Below are positions 12,385 through 20,705 of a stretch of 24,760 nucleotides of DNA, piece by piece; position 1 is the stretch's first letter, and the number at the start of each line of letters is the position of its first letter. The notes below the pieces were generated by a model that was given only the letters and a program-made list of their open reading frames with translations, searched no databases and was not told where the DNA came from. Both the position numbers and the translations under genes were made by a program. Origin of the DNA: a virus; IMG/VR virus record IMGVR_UViG_3300037102_000002, positions 1 to 24,760 of that record. One strand, 5' to 3'.

Positions 12385-12997
12385 TTTCTCGGTTCCCGGC
12401 GTAGGTACGATGACCAGCACTGGACTGACTACGGCCCAGATGCAGGTTCTATGGCAGAGCATCGTTCTACAGTGCCTCGGAATCACGCCCAGCGGCCCCA
12501 CAGACGCATCGGCCTACTCTCAGGCACGGATAGACTGGCCCACGCCCGGACAGCCCGCCTGGGCAACTACAGACGACATTGCCTTCGTTCGAGCGGTCGA
12601 GGTTCCCGATCCCTACAATACGGCGCACGAGATTCAGCCGAACGCGACGCAAGGACTGACGTTCCTCGAAGCGACAATTTACACGCGGGTTTGGGAAATA
12701 GGCTTCGTCTTCTACGGCCCAAACAGTTTTGACCGCGCTCGACAGGTCAAGGCGTGTCTGTATCAGGATTTCGTGCATGATACCCTTGAGGCATCGAATC
12801 TGTATCTCGATACGGTCATTGGCACGGTACGACGGACGCCAGAGTTGTTTCAGAATCAGTGGTGGGAACGCTCCGGTTTCTCGGCAAGAATGAATGAGCA
12901 GGTTACGGATACATTGACGAAACAGACCATCCAAAGCTCCGAGATCATTCTCGAAGATGAGGCGGGTATAATCACAGATGTAACGGTCGAACTGTAG
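12377..12997 (+). CDS. Neck/tail terminator protein (LIC_12616-like)
   Basis: The protein has 206 residues from a GTG start, with GAGG about 8 bases upstream and an 8-base overlap with the previous gene. Key segments are ARIDWPTPGQPAWATTDDIA, YTRVWEIGFVFYGPNSFDRA and LFQNQWWERSGFSARMNEQV, the pattern of the phage neck-terminator/LIC_12616 family that caps the tail tube and contacts the neck. A perfect TATAAT occurs near its 3' end (12967-12972), a possible promoter -10 for the sheath gene, without a clear -35. Confidence 0.75.
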   Translation: MSSFSVPGVGTMTSTGLTTAQMQVLWQSIVLQCLGITPSGPTDASAYSQARIDWPTPGQPAWATTDDIAFVRAVEVPDPYNTAHEIQPNATQGLTFLEATIYTRVWEIGFVFYGPNSFDRARQVKACLYQDFVHDTLEASNLYLDTVIGTVRRTPELFQNQWWERSGFSARMNEQVTDTLTKQTIQSSEIILEDEAGIITDVTVEL

Positions 12998-13008
12998 GAG
13001 AAAACAGC

Positions 13009-14454
13009 ATGGCGACTCAACCTCTACCGCTCTCAATCCTCTGCGATGTCAGCGTTTCAGTGACTCCCGGCGGAGTGTCCGTCCCGCAGTTCAATCAGGG
13101 ATTGATTGTTGGCAACAGCGGGCGCATCCCCTCGCAGGGAACAAATGGACGCTGTGTGCAGTTTGCCAGCGTCGCCGCGATGACATCCTACGGATTTCAG
13201 CCGACCGATCCTGAGTTGATTTCCGCTGGACTGTACTTTGGACAGTCTGCACCGCCCGTAACTCCGCCTGAATATCTCTGGGTTGGATGCCAAGACGCGA
13301 CGGCCATCGCAGCGATCACAGTTGACTCTGATTCGGCAGGTACGGGATGGGCACTGCACGATACCTTCCTCATCACGCAATTGAACGCCTCATTTGGCTA
13401 TGGGCAGGTCACGGGCGTCAGCGGAGGGGCTGTAACCTCTGTGGCGTTCATTTCGGGGCGTCAGGGCACCGGGTACAGCATCGCAAGCGCACTTCCCACT
13501 GTCCCGCAAGCACCTAGCACCGGAGCCGCTCTTGAGGTCAATATCACGGCCATCGGTGAGACTCCGTTACAGGCAATCACCGCTTGCCGCGTGGCGCAAC
13601 CGGCATGGTACGCCGCAATGAGTACGACGGCGACGGATGAAGACGACGTTGCAATCGCTCTGTATGCACAATCGGCAACTCCGGCCATGCAGTACATCTA
13701 CGGGACGCAGAGCGCAACAGCGTTGGTTGGTTCGGTTGGCAACGTCTTCTCGCTCATCAAAGCCGCAAACTACAGCCGCGCCCACGGTGCTTACTCAACC
13801 GTGCAAGGCGGACTCGCTCCAAACAATCAATACATCGCCGCCGCCATTGCAGGCGTTGGCATGGGTCTGAATACCGGCGCACCTAACAGCGCATTCTCTC
13901 TCGCCGCGAAGACTCTAACCGGAATCACGGTTGAGCCTCTGAACCAGGAGCAGATTGCCGTCTTCGCCGGTACGCCTGGACTTGGCTTTGGCAACAACGG
14001 CAACAGCTACAACAACTACGCCAACAGCTACGACTTCTACTATCAGGGAGTCAACGGCAACGGCATGAACTTCGCTACCGTTCTCGGCCTCGATATGCTG
14101 GCGGCGGATGCGCAGATTTCCGTTCTCAATGTCCTGCAATCCCTTGCCTCCATTCCGCAGACCGATGGTGGGCAGGCTCTCATCCTCAATGCCGTTCGCG
14201 GAGCTTGCAGCCGTGCCGCAAATCGTGGATTCATCGCAGCGGGGACGTGGAATGGTATCGCAATTCCACTTCTACCCTCTGGTGGGCTGACTCCGGGTAC
14301 ATCGCTCCCCTCTGGATTCTGGGTTGGATCGTCTTCCTTCTCAACTCAGGCGAGCGGCGACCGCGCCCTCTTCAAGTCCATGCCAGTCTATGTCGCCGTA
14401 ACTCTGGCCGGAACGCAGCAGAGTTTCACTATCGCTGTAAACGTGCAACAGTGA
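13009..14454 (+). CDS. Tail sheath protein (DUF3383)
   Basis: The protein has 481 residues. It is the contractile sheath subunit; its presence defines the phage as a myovirus. The family resemblance rests on the N-terminal LSILCDVSVSVTPGGVSVPQ strand, the ACRVAQPAWYAAMSTTATDE core, AAIAGVGMGLNTGAPN, and the late RGFIAAGTWNG and RALFKSMPVYVAVTLAG handle strands. A Tyr/Asn/Gly-rich loop (NSYNNYANSYDFYYQGVNG, about 328-346) lies in the exposed middle. GTAGGAG precedes the ATG. The tube gene follows after 17 bases, so sheath and tube should be made together. Confidence 0.88.
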   Translation: MATQPLPLSILCDVSVSVTPGGVSVPQFNQGLIVGNSGRIPSQGTNGRCVQFASVAAMTSYGFQPTDPELISAGLYFGQSAPPVTPPEYLWVGCQDATAIAAITVDSDSAGTGWALHDTFLITQLNASFGYGQVTGVSGGAVTSVAFISGRQGTGYSIASALPTVPQAPSTGAALEVNITAIGETPLQAITACRVAQPAWYAAMSTTATDEDDVAIALYAQSATPAMQYIYGTQSATALVGSVGNVFSLIKAANYSRAHGAYSTVQGGLAPNNQYIAAAIAGVGMGLNTGAPNSAFSLAAKTLTGITVEPLNQEQIAVFAGTPGLGFGNNGNSYNNYANSYDFYYQGVNGNGMNFATVLGLDMLAADAQISVLNVLQSLASIPQTDGGQALILNAVRGACSRAANRGFIAAGTWNGIAIPLLPSGGLTPGTSLPSGFWVGSSSFSTQASGDRALFKSMPVYVAVTLAGTQQSFTIAVNVQQ

Positions 14455-14471
14455 AGTAACAGGAGATCGCA

Positions 14472-14927
14472 ATGGCAAACGGAACCACGACATACTCATT
14501 CAAAGATCTCACGGGCGCAATTGCCTCTCCCCTTGCCGGTGCGTTTATCCTTGCCGGTGGTTCGCTCGGCTCTGGCAAGATCACTGTCGAGATGACGCAC
14601 GAATGGACGGAGCAGGACGTGGCCGCTGATTCCGCCGTCATGGTTTCGACCAGCCCTGGGTTCAATGGGACAGTCAAAGTCTCTTGCCAGCAGACCAGCG
14701 CAATCAACTCCTATCTGAAGTTGGCGCAGAACCTTCACCAGACCGCCGTAGCGAACGGAACTTCGGCGGACTGGGCTGCTATCGCCCTCGACCTCCAGAA
14801 CCTCGTTACGGGCGACCAGAACGTCTGTACTGGGGTTTCCTTCACGAAGAAGCCGCCACAGCCCTACGGGTCAAAGGGAGAGTATCTGGAATGGACTCTC
14901 ATGGCCGCAAACATCTCGAACCAGTAG
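14472..14927 (+). CDS. Tail tube protein (DUF3277-like)
   Basis: The protein has 151 residues. It forms the inner tail tube. YSFKDLTGAIASPLAGAFIL at the start, GSGKITVEMTHEWTEQDVAA, and DSAVMVSTSPGFNGTVKVSC then QQTSAINSYLKLAQN follow the tube family pattern, with the QQTS turn particularly diagnostic. A CAGGAG ribosome binding site precedes the ATG, and the sheath gene is immediately upstream. The length is normal. The frameshifted chaperone gene follows after 12 bases. Confidence 0.85.
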   Translation: MANGTTTYSFKDLTGAIASPLAGAFILAGGSLGSGKITVEMTHEWTEQDVAADSAVMVSTSPGFNGTVKVSCQQTSAINSYLKLAQNLHQTAVANGTSADWAAIALDLQNLVTGDQNVCTGVSFTKKPPQPYGSKGEYLEWTLMAANISNQ

Positions 14928-14939
14928 CACGGAGACATT

Positions 14940-15419
14940 ATGGATCACAAGGACATCACCATCGGCGATCAGCAGTACCGCATCGGCCAGATGACGGCGG
15001 CGGACGGTAGCTGGATTCGGCTTACCTTCGTCAAGCGGTATCGAGCCTATCTTGCCACGATCACGCCGACCGATCAAGAGGCCGCATCTGAGGCTCCCGC
15101 GATCACGCCAGAGCAAGGGTTCGCAATGACGGCAAACTTCCTACTTGAGCAGTTGACGCGCGAGGAGTTAGCCGAAGTCCAGAGAATGTCTCTTGCGGTA
15201 TGTGGTCGCTACAGCGTCAAGACGGGAACTCCGATTGCCATGCCGATCTTTATGTCGGATGGCCGATACGCGATTCCCGATCTTGAGTTCGATGGACCAA
15301 CGGTTTTGCAGTTGACGCAGGAGACGGTTGCATTCAACATCGCCCCTTTTTTTACCGCAGCCGGGTCGAACCAGATACCGGCGACGGCGGATTCGAGCCA
15401 ACCGAGTACCCAAACCTAG
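14940..15419 (+). CDS. Tail assembly chaperone, short (0-frame) isoform
   Basis: The protein has 159 residues in the 0 frame and ends at TAG 15417-15419. It starts ITIGDQQYRIGQMTAADGSW and contains ANFLLEQLTREELAEVQRMS, typical of the gpG-like chaperones encoded between tube and tape measure. The last 21 residues after FF (TAAGSNQIPATADSSQPSTQ) look like unconstrained tail. A T-run slippery site at 15347-15353 lets some ribosomes shift -1 and make a 214-residue long isoform. The chaperones coat the tape measure during tube assembly and are absent from virions (family knowledge). Confidence 0.85.
   Translation: MDHKDITIGDQQYRIGQMTAADGSWIRLTFVKRYRAYLATITPTDQEAASEAPAITPEQGFAMTANFLLEQLTREELAEVQRMSLAVCGRYSVKTGTPIAMPIFMSDGRYAIPDLEFDGPTVLQLTQETVAFNIAPFFTAAGSNQIPATADSSQPSTQT
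15344..15382 (+). promoter_or_regulatory. Programmed -1 ribosomal frameshift signal
   Basis: In the 0 frame the sequence reads C-CCT-TTT-TTT-ACC. Two overlapping X-XXY-YYZ heptamers fit: CCCTTTT (15344-15350) and T-TTT-TTT (15347-15353), the latter allowing perfect re-pairing of both tRNA-Phe. Six bases downstream GCCGG (15360-15364) can pair with CCGGC (15378-15382), a plausible stimulatory stem-loop at the canonical spacing. The signal lies at the expected place in a tail chaperone gene. Confidence 0.8.
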
Positions 15420-15583
15420 ACCCGTTTCTATGGAGGCCGGTACAGGCTGGACTTTGGAAGCATCGGGATATTGTCGAAGGTGTTTTCACGTTTCAGGATT
15501 TGTGCAATGCGCATGAGTACCTAGACGTGAGCGAGAAAAACGAGGCCGACTTCCGCGCGTATCGAGAGCGGCACGGAGGATAA
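15353..15583 (+). CDS. Tail assembly chaperone, -1 frame extension (gpGT-like)
   Basis: This is the 76-codon -1 frame reached from the slippery site at 15347-15353, and it ends at TAA 15581-15583. It reads YRSRVEPDTGDGGFEPTEYP, then LDPFLWRPVQAGLWKHRDIV, then DLCNAHEYLDVSEKNEAD. The LWRPVQAGLWKHRD and D...AHE.LD segments are typical of the T-domain that contacts the tape measure. It has no start codon or ribosome binding site of its own near the beginning, so expression by frameshift is the natural explanation. The fusion product would be 138 + 76 = 214 residues. Its stop is 3 bases before the tape measure ATG. Confidence 0.85.
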   Translation, partial: YRSRVEPDTGDGGFEPTEYPNLDPFLWRPVQAGLWKHRDIVEGVFTFQDLCNAHEYLDVSEKNEADFRAYRERHGG

Positions 15584-15586
15584 GAG

Positions 15587-17161
15587 ATGGCCGACGTTAT
15601 CAAATCTTATCTTGTATCTCTCTCCGCTGGCGTCGATAAGGCATCCTTCGATAAGTTCGCGTCTGCAATGCAGGGAGCGGAGAAGACCGTCGCCGGTTCT
15701 GTTGGCGGCATCGTTGGCAACTTCCTCAAGTTCCAAGTGGCAGGAACCACGGCCTTCGCATCCGTTGGCTTTGGCCTCATCGCGTACATCGACAAGCTCG
15801 CCCAGGCCGACCTAAAGACAACTCTTCTAGCGCAACAGAACATGATGAGCGTTCAGCAGTATCGCGCCGTTTCTACGGCCCTCGATACGCTTGGAGTAAC
15901 GCTTGACGATGTGTTCTTTGGCACGAAGGAAGTGCAAGAGCGTTTCCACACCCTCATCGAAGACCAGAAGCAACTTGCCGCTGTGTTGGGGCCGGGATAT
16001 GAGAAGCAGCAGCAGATGGTGCGCGATGTAACTTTTCAGCTCCAACGCCTCGAAGTGAAGGGCGAATACTTCGGCATGGCGTTCGTCTCTCAACTTCTCG
16101 AAAAGCTCGGATTCGGCAAGGGCGGAATAGTTATTGAGCTTGAGCATCTGAATGATTATGTTCTGAATAACCTACCAAAGTGGGCAGACGTTTTCTCGAC
16201 AGATGTAATCCCTTACTTATCTCAACTATGGGACTTGCTGAAAGTTCTCGGTAACGATGCTATAGGACTCGAACATAATTTTATTCACATGATCGGAGCT
16301 ATTTCAGGCAATACCGATCTGGAAAACTCGACTGGGTCGTTCAAAGACTTCGCAGAGTCCATAGGAATTGCAGCGCATGAGTTTGGGGTATTGTTGCAAC
16401 TTATGGCGAAGGTTGAAACAATCATCCCTCCGCTGATTGACATGATACTGCACATGGTAGTGGGAGCAGCGGAACTTAGCAGTGGTCATCCGATAAAGGC
16501 GAAATCGGAGTTTGACCAGGCTCATGATATAGGCGAAGGATCGCTCGCCGATGCCGCTAAGGGAGTCAAGGACTTCATGGCATCGAACCCCTGGGCTTAT
16601 AATCAGCCGGAACAAATTGCAGACTTGAAACGTGCTGTATCCGGTTATTCGATGCCGCTTGGTTCTGGGATGCCCACTGACCCTAACTTTATGAGGTTGG
16701 TCTACGGAATCGCGCTGACGGAATCAAGAGATAGGCAGACCGATGCCAGCGGCAAGACGATCATGGGGCCTCCGAATCCAAGTGGGGAGTTGGCGGTTGG
16801 CCGTATGCAGTTGCTACCATCGACCGCCAAGATGCTCGGAGTAGACCCTTACGATGCCGGACAAAACCTTCTAGGCGGGGAGAAGTATCTCGCGCAGCTT
16901 CTCTATAGGCACGGCGGAAACGTTGGGGATGCGCTTGCGGACTATGGTGGAGCATCGGGAGGCCAGTATTCAGCGAAAGGGCAGGACTATATTCGGAAGG
17001 TAGAGAGCGCGGGCGGAATCTCTATTGGAACAATCGTGGTGAACTCGTCTCCCAGCCTAACTCCTGAGCAACACACGGCGGCGATCAAGAAGGGCGTACG
17101 TGAGGGACTCGACCAGCATGTACAGCAACAGATGGCAGAATTGAACGGAGCATATCAGTAG
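15587..17161 (+). CDS. Tail tape measure protein with lytic transglycosylase domain
   Basis: The protein has 524 residues, short for a tape measure. The N-terminal 170 residues are helical (SYLVSLSAGVDKASFDKFAS, FQLQRLEVKG) with a hydrophobic segment around 50-70. The middle is helical with a second hydrophobic stretch near IPPLIDMILHMVVGAAEL. The C-terminal third carries an SLT lytic transglycosylase domain: IALTESR with candidate catalytic Glu379, GRMQLLPSTAKMLGV (405-419), LLGGEKYLAQLLYRHGG and ALADYGG. It sets tail length and probably opens peptidoglycan during injection. GGAGGA lies 7 bases before the ATG. The gene directly follows the frameshifted chaperone, as expected. Confidence 0.88.
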   Translation: MADVIKSYLVSLSAGVDKASFDKFASAMQGAEKTVAGSVGGIVGNFLKFQVAGTTAFASVGFGLIAYIDKLAQADLKTTLLAQQNMMSVQQYRAVSTALDTLGVTLDDVFFGTKEVQERFHTLIEDQKQLAAVLGPGYEKQQQMVRDVTFQLQRLEVKGEYFGMAFVSQLLEKLGFGKGGIVIELEHLNDYVLNNLPKWADVFSTDVIPYLSQLWDLLKVLGNDAIGLEHNFIHMIGAISGNTDLENSTGSFKDFAESIGIAAHEFGVLLQLMAKVETIIPPLIDMILHMVVGAAELSSGHPIKAKSEFDQAHDIGEGSLADAAKGVKDFMASNPWAYNQPEQIADLKRAVSGYSMPLGSGMPTDPNFMRLVYGIALTESRDRQTDASGKTIMGPPNPSGELAVGRMQLLPSTAKMLGVDPYDAGQNLLGGEKYLAQLLYRHGGNVGDALADYGGASGGQYSAKGQDYIRKVESAGGISIGTIVVNSSPSLTPEQHTAAIKKGVREGLDQHVQQQMAELNGAYQ

Positions 17162-17162
17162 A

Positions 17163-18182
17163 ATGGGCGGTATCGCAATCCCGCAGGTCGCATCCACCGC
17201 AATGCTTGGCGCGGGGGAGATCATTGTCTACGCCTACTCGAAGTCGCTGCAAGCGAAGCAGGCGGCTGGCAATCAGGCGTTGCTCGGCACGGTCGCCGGA
17301 TTTGATACTCAGTTCCGTCCGCCGCAGTGGAGCGCACCCGCTCTGACGATGCTCACGGTTCCAGCAAACTACATCACCAACACGCAACAGGTTAGCTCGC
17401 AGATTGTCGATAACGCGGGGAATCAGGTAGCGGCTCCCGTTGTGCGAACGTCTCCAGCAGCACAGCCGCAGTACCTTGTCTTCGACGGGGTGATGCGTCT
17501 CTCGCACTCACAGAAGTTGCGGATGACTTCACACCCGATTCAAGATGGAGCGAACGTCACCGATCACGCCTATCTTGATCCCGCACACCTCATCATGGAT
17601 GTAAAGATGACGGACGTGCTGCCTGACTTCTCACCCAACGGAACGCCTTGCTGGGTCGGCAATCAGTCGAAGTCTATCTCATGTTTTCAGATGCTATCGA
17701 ATCTCCGCGCCGCTCGCGTTCCTCTCACTGTGACGACGCGGTTGATGACCTATACCAATATGTTCATCATTGACGTGCAGCCGCTCGATACTGTGAAGAC
17801 GCGCTACGGGCTTGAGGCGACGGTAGAGTTTCAGCAGATATTTCTCTTCAGCGTGGCAAGCCAAGCGGTGAGCGCACGACAGCAGACGACGGACACGACG
17901 ACGCTAGGGCAGACCAATCCTACGCCAGTTCCCGCAGGAGTGACGGCGCAACAGGGGATGCCGTCAAGTTCTACGGGAGCACCTTCGCCAGCGGCAATTC
18001 AGCAGTCTACGGGAAAGGTTATCGGAGCGAGTGTTCCCGCCGCCGCTGCAACTCCAGCCGTAAACAATGGCATCGCGGGGCCGGAAAGCAGTTGGGGATG
18101 GCAGAATGTATCGGGCAACCTGAAAGACGCATGGAACTCGCTGTGGTCAAAGGGAGACCAAAGTATCTGGCACATAAATTAA
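17163..18182 (+). CDS. Dit-like distal tail / baseplate protein
   Basis: The protein has 339 residues. The central part (about 110-235) reads FDGVMRLSHSQKLRMTSHPI, TDHAYLDPAHLIMDVKMTDV, FQMLSNLRAARVPLTVTTRL and YTNMFIIDVQPLDTVKTRYG, a good match to the Dit-like N-terminal domain of phage baseplate hubs. The C-terminal 100 residues are Thr/Pro/Gln/Ala-rich and look like a flexible linker ending in SWGWQNVSGNLKDAWNSLW. It starts two bases after the tape measure stop. It probably joins the end of the tube to the plug and hub encoded next. Confidence 0.8.
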   Translation: MGGIAIPQVASTAMLGAGEIIVYAYSKSLQAKQAAGNQALLGTVAGFDTQFRPPQWSAPALTMLTVPANYITNTQQVSSQIVDNAGNQVAAPVVRTSPAAQPQYLVFDGVMRLSHSQKLRMTSHPIQDGANVTDHAYLDPAHLIMDVKMTDVLPDFSPNGTPCWVGNQSKSISCFQMLSNLRAARVPLTVTTRLMTYTNMFIIDVQPLDTVKTRYGLEATVEFQQIFLFSVASQAVSARQQTTDTTTLGQTNPTPVPAGVTAQQGMPSSSTGAPSPAAIQQSTGKVIGASVPAAAATPAVNNGIAGPESSWGWQNVSGNLKDAWNSLWSKGDQSIWHIN

Positions 18183-18183
18183 T

Positions 18184-18522
18184 ATGGCGCAAATCATCCC
18201 CATTACGAACGCTCCAAACCAGACGCTCAACGTGTCCCTGAGTGTCGATGGGAACGTGCTGCGTCTCACGCTATTCATCACCTACAGCGAGATGGCGCAA
18301 TACTGGGTGATGTCGGTATCGGACTCAGCGGGCAATCTTCTTCTCTCATCTATCCCGCTCATAACCGGCGCGTGGCCTGCGTCAAACATTCTCGCTCAAT
18401 TTGGGTATCTCAAGATCGGGAGCGCATACGTTTTGAGTCTCGGCAACGTGCCGGATGACTACCCGAATGCAGACGAACTTGGAGGATCGTTCGTCCTTCT
18501 ATGGGACAACACTGCGATATGA
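18184..18522 (+). CDS. Baseplate plug protein (Pam3 gp18-like)
   Basis: The protein has 112 residues. IIPITNAPNQTLNVSLSVDG, LRLTLFITYSEMAQYWVMSV then SDSAGNLLLSSIPLITG, and the late NADELGGSFVLLWDNTAI match the small baseplate-plug family described for cyanophage Pam3. It is a compact beta protein that seals the central channel of the baseplate. It starts two bases after the Dit-like gene and its stop overlaps the hub start (ATGA), so hub and plug are coupled. Confidence 0.8.
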   Translation: MAQIIPITNAPNQTLNVSLSVDGNVLRLTLFITYSEMAQYWVMSVSDSAGNLLLSSIPLITGAWPASNILAQFGYLKIGSAYVLSLGNVPDDYPNADELGGSFVLLWDNTAI

Positions 18523-19598
18523 GCGCGAACCCATACAATCCGGTGTCGCAGATTCCCATGATGGGGCGCAAGTGGAGTCTGATGATTCAACCGCCGCCGA
18601 ACGTGGGCGGAACGGAGTATGTGTTTAGCGGTCTAGGAAACATCCCTGAGCCGATGCGGATTGTCTTCGAGGTCAGCTTGAGCGGATACCTGGACAACAG
18701 TTCGGGAATCTGGACTGCGCGAATCGACCTCTTCAATCTGAAGACCGATGATGCCGTGGCGATTCTCGCTTATGGGCAGGGAGCGTTGGTCACGCTTGCC
18801 GCCGGGTATCAAGAGCAAAGCAGTCCATTCGGGATTATTTTCGAGGGTGAAATCTATGAGGTTATTTATGAACGTCCCGACGTGTACGACTCGAAAGTCT
18901 CTCTCATGTGCTTCACTGGCATAGGAGAGATACTGCAAAACTACTGCGTACTGCGTGGCGATCCGCAGATGACGCAAGCTGGGCTGATTGCGAAGATGGC
19001 AGCGGGGGCACAGAACCCCATCACTCTCGACCCGAATCTTTCCTCTACGATGTCATCCGTGGTTCATAAAAATAACATTCCCGGCCTGAATACTCAGATG
19101 CCTCGCGCTCGCGCTGTGTTCGGCGATCCGATGAAGGTTGTATCTCGGATGGTGACGGCAAGCAGCTTGCTATCGTGGTACTCGCCCTCTGGTCTGGGGA
19201 TCTCGACTCTCTCGCAAGACCCAAACAATCAGGTGACAATCACCTATACATCAACCACTGGTATCTTTGGAGTCCCGCAACAGACTCAGAACGGGGTAAA
19301 CTTCGTAGTCGCGCTCGATCCCCGGCTGCGCGTATCGGTCAATCCGCCGATGCTGGTCAATATCTCCAGTTCGATCATCCGTCGTTTGCAGCAAGACCCG
19401 CAAGGATACAGGGCAATTCTCGATTCAGCGGGAACATATCAGGTAAATGGACTACAGTTTCGCGGAGACAGTCGGGGTAATCAGTGGGAGACTGAGATAA
19501 CCGGATTGACCAGCATCGGCGGAAAGGTTGCGATGATTGACGAGGCACTTACCCCAGACGTTACATACGACCCGCGCAGCACGACGATAGGACAATGA
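18519..19598 (+). CDS. Baseplate hub protein
   Basis: The protein has 359 residues from the ATG at 18519, which overlaps the plug stop (ATGA); the extra six codons back to 18501 are an unlikely start. PMMGRKWSLMIQPPP at the start, IVFEVSLSGYLDNSSGIWTA, GYQEQSSPFGIIFEGEIYEV and VYDSKVSLMCFTGIGEIL fit the beta-rich gp27/gpD-type hub fold that links tube and spike. There are no enzymatic motifs. The neighbouring plug and spike genes confirm the placement. Confidence 0.8.
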   Translation: MSANPYNPVSQIPMMGRKWSLMIQPPPNVGGTEYVFSGLGNIPEPMRIVFEVSLSGYLDNSSGIWTARIDLFNLKTDDAVAILAYGQGALVTLAAGYQEQSSPFGIIFEGEIYEVIYERPDVYDSKVSLMCFTGIGEILQNYCVLRGDPQMTQAGLIAKMAAGAQNPITLDPNLSSTMSSVVHKNNIPGLNTQMPRARAVFGDPMKVVSRMVTASSLLSWYSPSGLGISTLSQDPNNQVTITYTSTTGIFGVPQQTQNGVNFVVALDPRLRVSVNPPMLVNISSSIIRRLQQDPQGYRAILDSAGTYQVNGLQFRGDSRGNQWETEITGLTSIGGKVAMIDEALTPDVTYDPRSTTIGQ

Positions 19599-19599
19599 G

Positions 19600-20301
19600 A
19601 TGAGTTTTCCTAGCACTCCAATCCAGCATCGCCTCAAGGTTCGCAGCGCACCGATCATGCTTGCGCTGCATCAATTCGAGTGCGAGTTGCGGTGTCACAT
19701 GCCCGCGATTGTTGTAGCTAATCCGCAAGGGTTGGCGTTCGACCCCGTCAAGTTGACCGTATCCGTACAGCCCGCAATTCAGGAAGTGATGCGCGTCAAA
19801 GGTGCCGCTACTCCGGTTACACTTCCGATCTTGGATGACGTGCCAATCAAGATTCCAAACGGCGGCGGATTCTGTTTGACGTTCCCTATTGCCATTGGGG
19901 ATGAGTGCGAGCTTTCGTTTCAAGATATGGCGTTCGATATGTGGTGGCAGAATGGCGGAGTGAATCAGCAGCCAGGAGGCCCGATCTTCCGCCATGCCAT
20001 CGGGGACGCGATGGCAGAGTTTGGGCCGCGCAGCCAACCGAATCCAATCCCAAATTACTCGACCACATCGGCGCAACTTCGCTCGGTTGACGGAGCGGTT
20101 GTGGTCGATCTTGCAGAGACGGGAATCACCCTGATAGCTCCGGTGGTCACGCTGGGCGATAGCGGTACAGCGCAGCCTCTGGTCAACGGAGCATGGTTGA
20201 CTTGGTACACGACCAACGTGCAGCCCTTCCTTGTGTCTAAGGGGTACGCTGGCCCAACGATGCCCACTGTATCATCTACTCAGATAGTAAAGGGACAATA
20301 A
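19600..20301 (+). CDS. Membrane-puncturing spike (Gp138 N-terminal domain)
   Basis: The protein has 233 residues. CHMPAIVVANPQGLAFDPVK, LTVSVQPAIQEVM, LPILDDVPIKIPNGGGFCLT then FPIAIGDECELSFQDMAFDM, and WWQNGGVNQQPGGPIFR follow the Gp138_N OB-fold pattern closely. The C-terminal part (about 160-233) is repetitive beta (GAVVVDLAETGITLIAPVVT), consistent with the triangular spike prism. It acts at the tip of the baseplate and pierces the outer membrane on sheath contraction. It starts one base after the hub stop and ends in a TAATG overlap with the wedge gene. Confidence 0.85.
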   Translation: MSFPSTPIQHRLKVRSAPIMLALHQFECELRCHMPAIVVANPQGLAFDPVKLTVSVQPAIQEVMRVKGAATPVTLPILDDVPIKIPNGGGFCLTFPIAIGDECELSFQDMAFDMWWQNGGVNQQPGGPIFRHAIGDAMAEFGPRSQPNPIPNYSTTSAQLRSVDGAVVVDLAETGITLIAPVVTLGDSGTAQPLVNGAWLTWYTTNVQPFLVSKGYAGPTMPTVSSTQIVKGQ

Positions 20302-20705
20302 TGGGATCTCCGGCAATACTCGTGCAGCAGAACTCGCAGCCTAACAATGATCCCATTGAATCGGGAACGGGGCCGGTGTTTCTGACTGACTTGGATGCCG
20401 TCGCGCAGATAATCTACACGACGCTTCGATTGCTGGCTGGAGAGTGGTGGGAGAATCTGACCATAGGGTTCCCGCTCTTCCAATCGCTCATCGGCTCAAC
20501 CGGCTCACCGAACAGTCAGCAGGGAGTGATGTTGCTGATTCAGCAGACCATTCTCGGATGCCCCTATGTGACAAACATCGTCGATTTCAGCTATGTCTTC
20601 AACTCGGCAACGATGGCCTCGACCTTTACGGCGATTGTCTCAACTGCGTTTGGTAGCATTGTAATTACAAACGCGCCCGGATCGAGCGCACAGGTGACTC
20701 AATGA
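20301..20705 (+). CDS. Baseplate wedge protein (gp25-like)
   Basis: The protein has 134 residues. LDAVAQIIYTTLRLLAGEWW, then GFPLFQSLIGS, GVMLLIQQTILGCPYVTNIV and DFSYVFNSATM match the gp25/gpW-like lysozyme-fold wedge that anchors the first sheath ring. The start overlaps the spike stop (TAATG) and its own stop overlaps the J-like gene (ATGA). No catalytic lysozyme residues are obvious, as expected for structural gp25-like proteins. Confidence 0.8.
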   Translation: MGSPAILVQQNSQPNNDPIESGTGPVFLTDLDAVAQIIYTTLRLLAGEWWENLTIGFPLFQSLIGSTGSPNSQQGVMLLIQQTILGCPYVTNIVDFSYVFNSATMASTFTAIVSTAFGSIVITNAPGSSAQVTQ

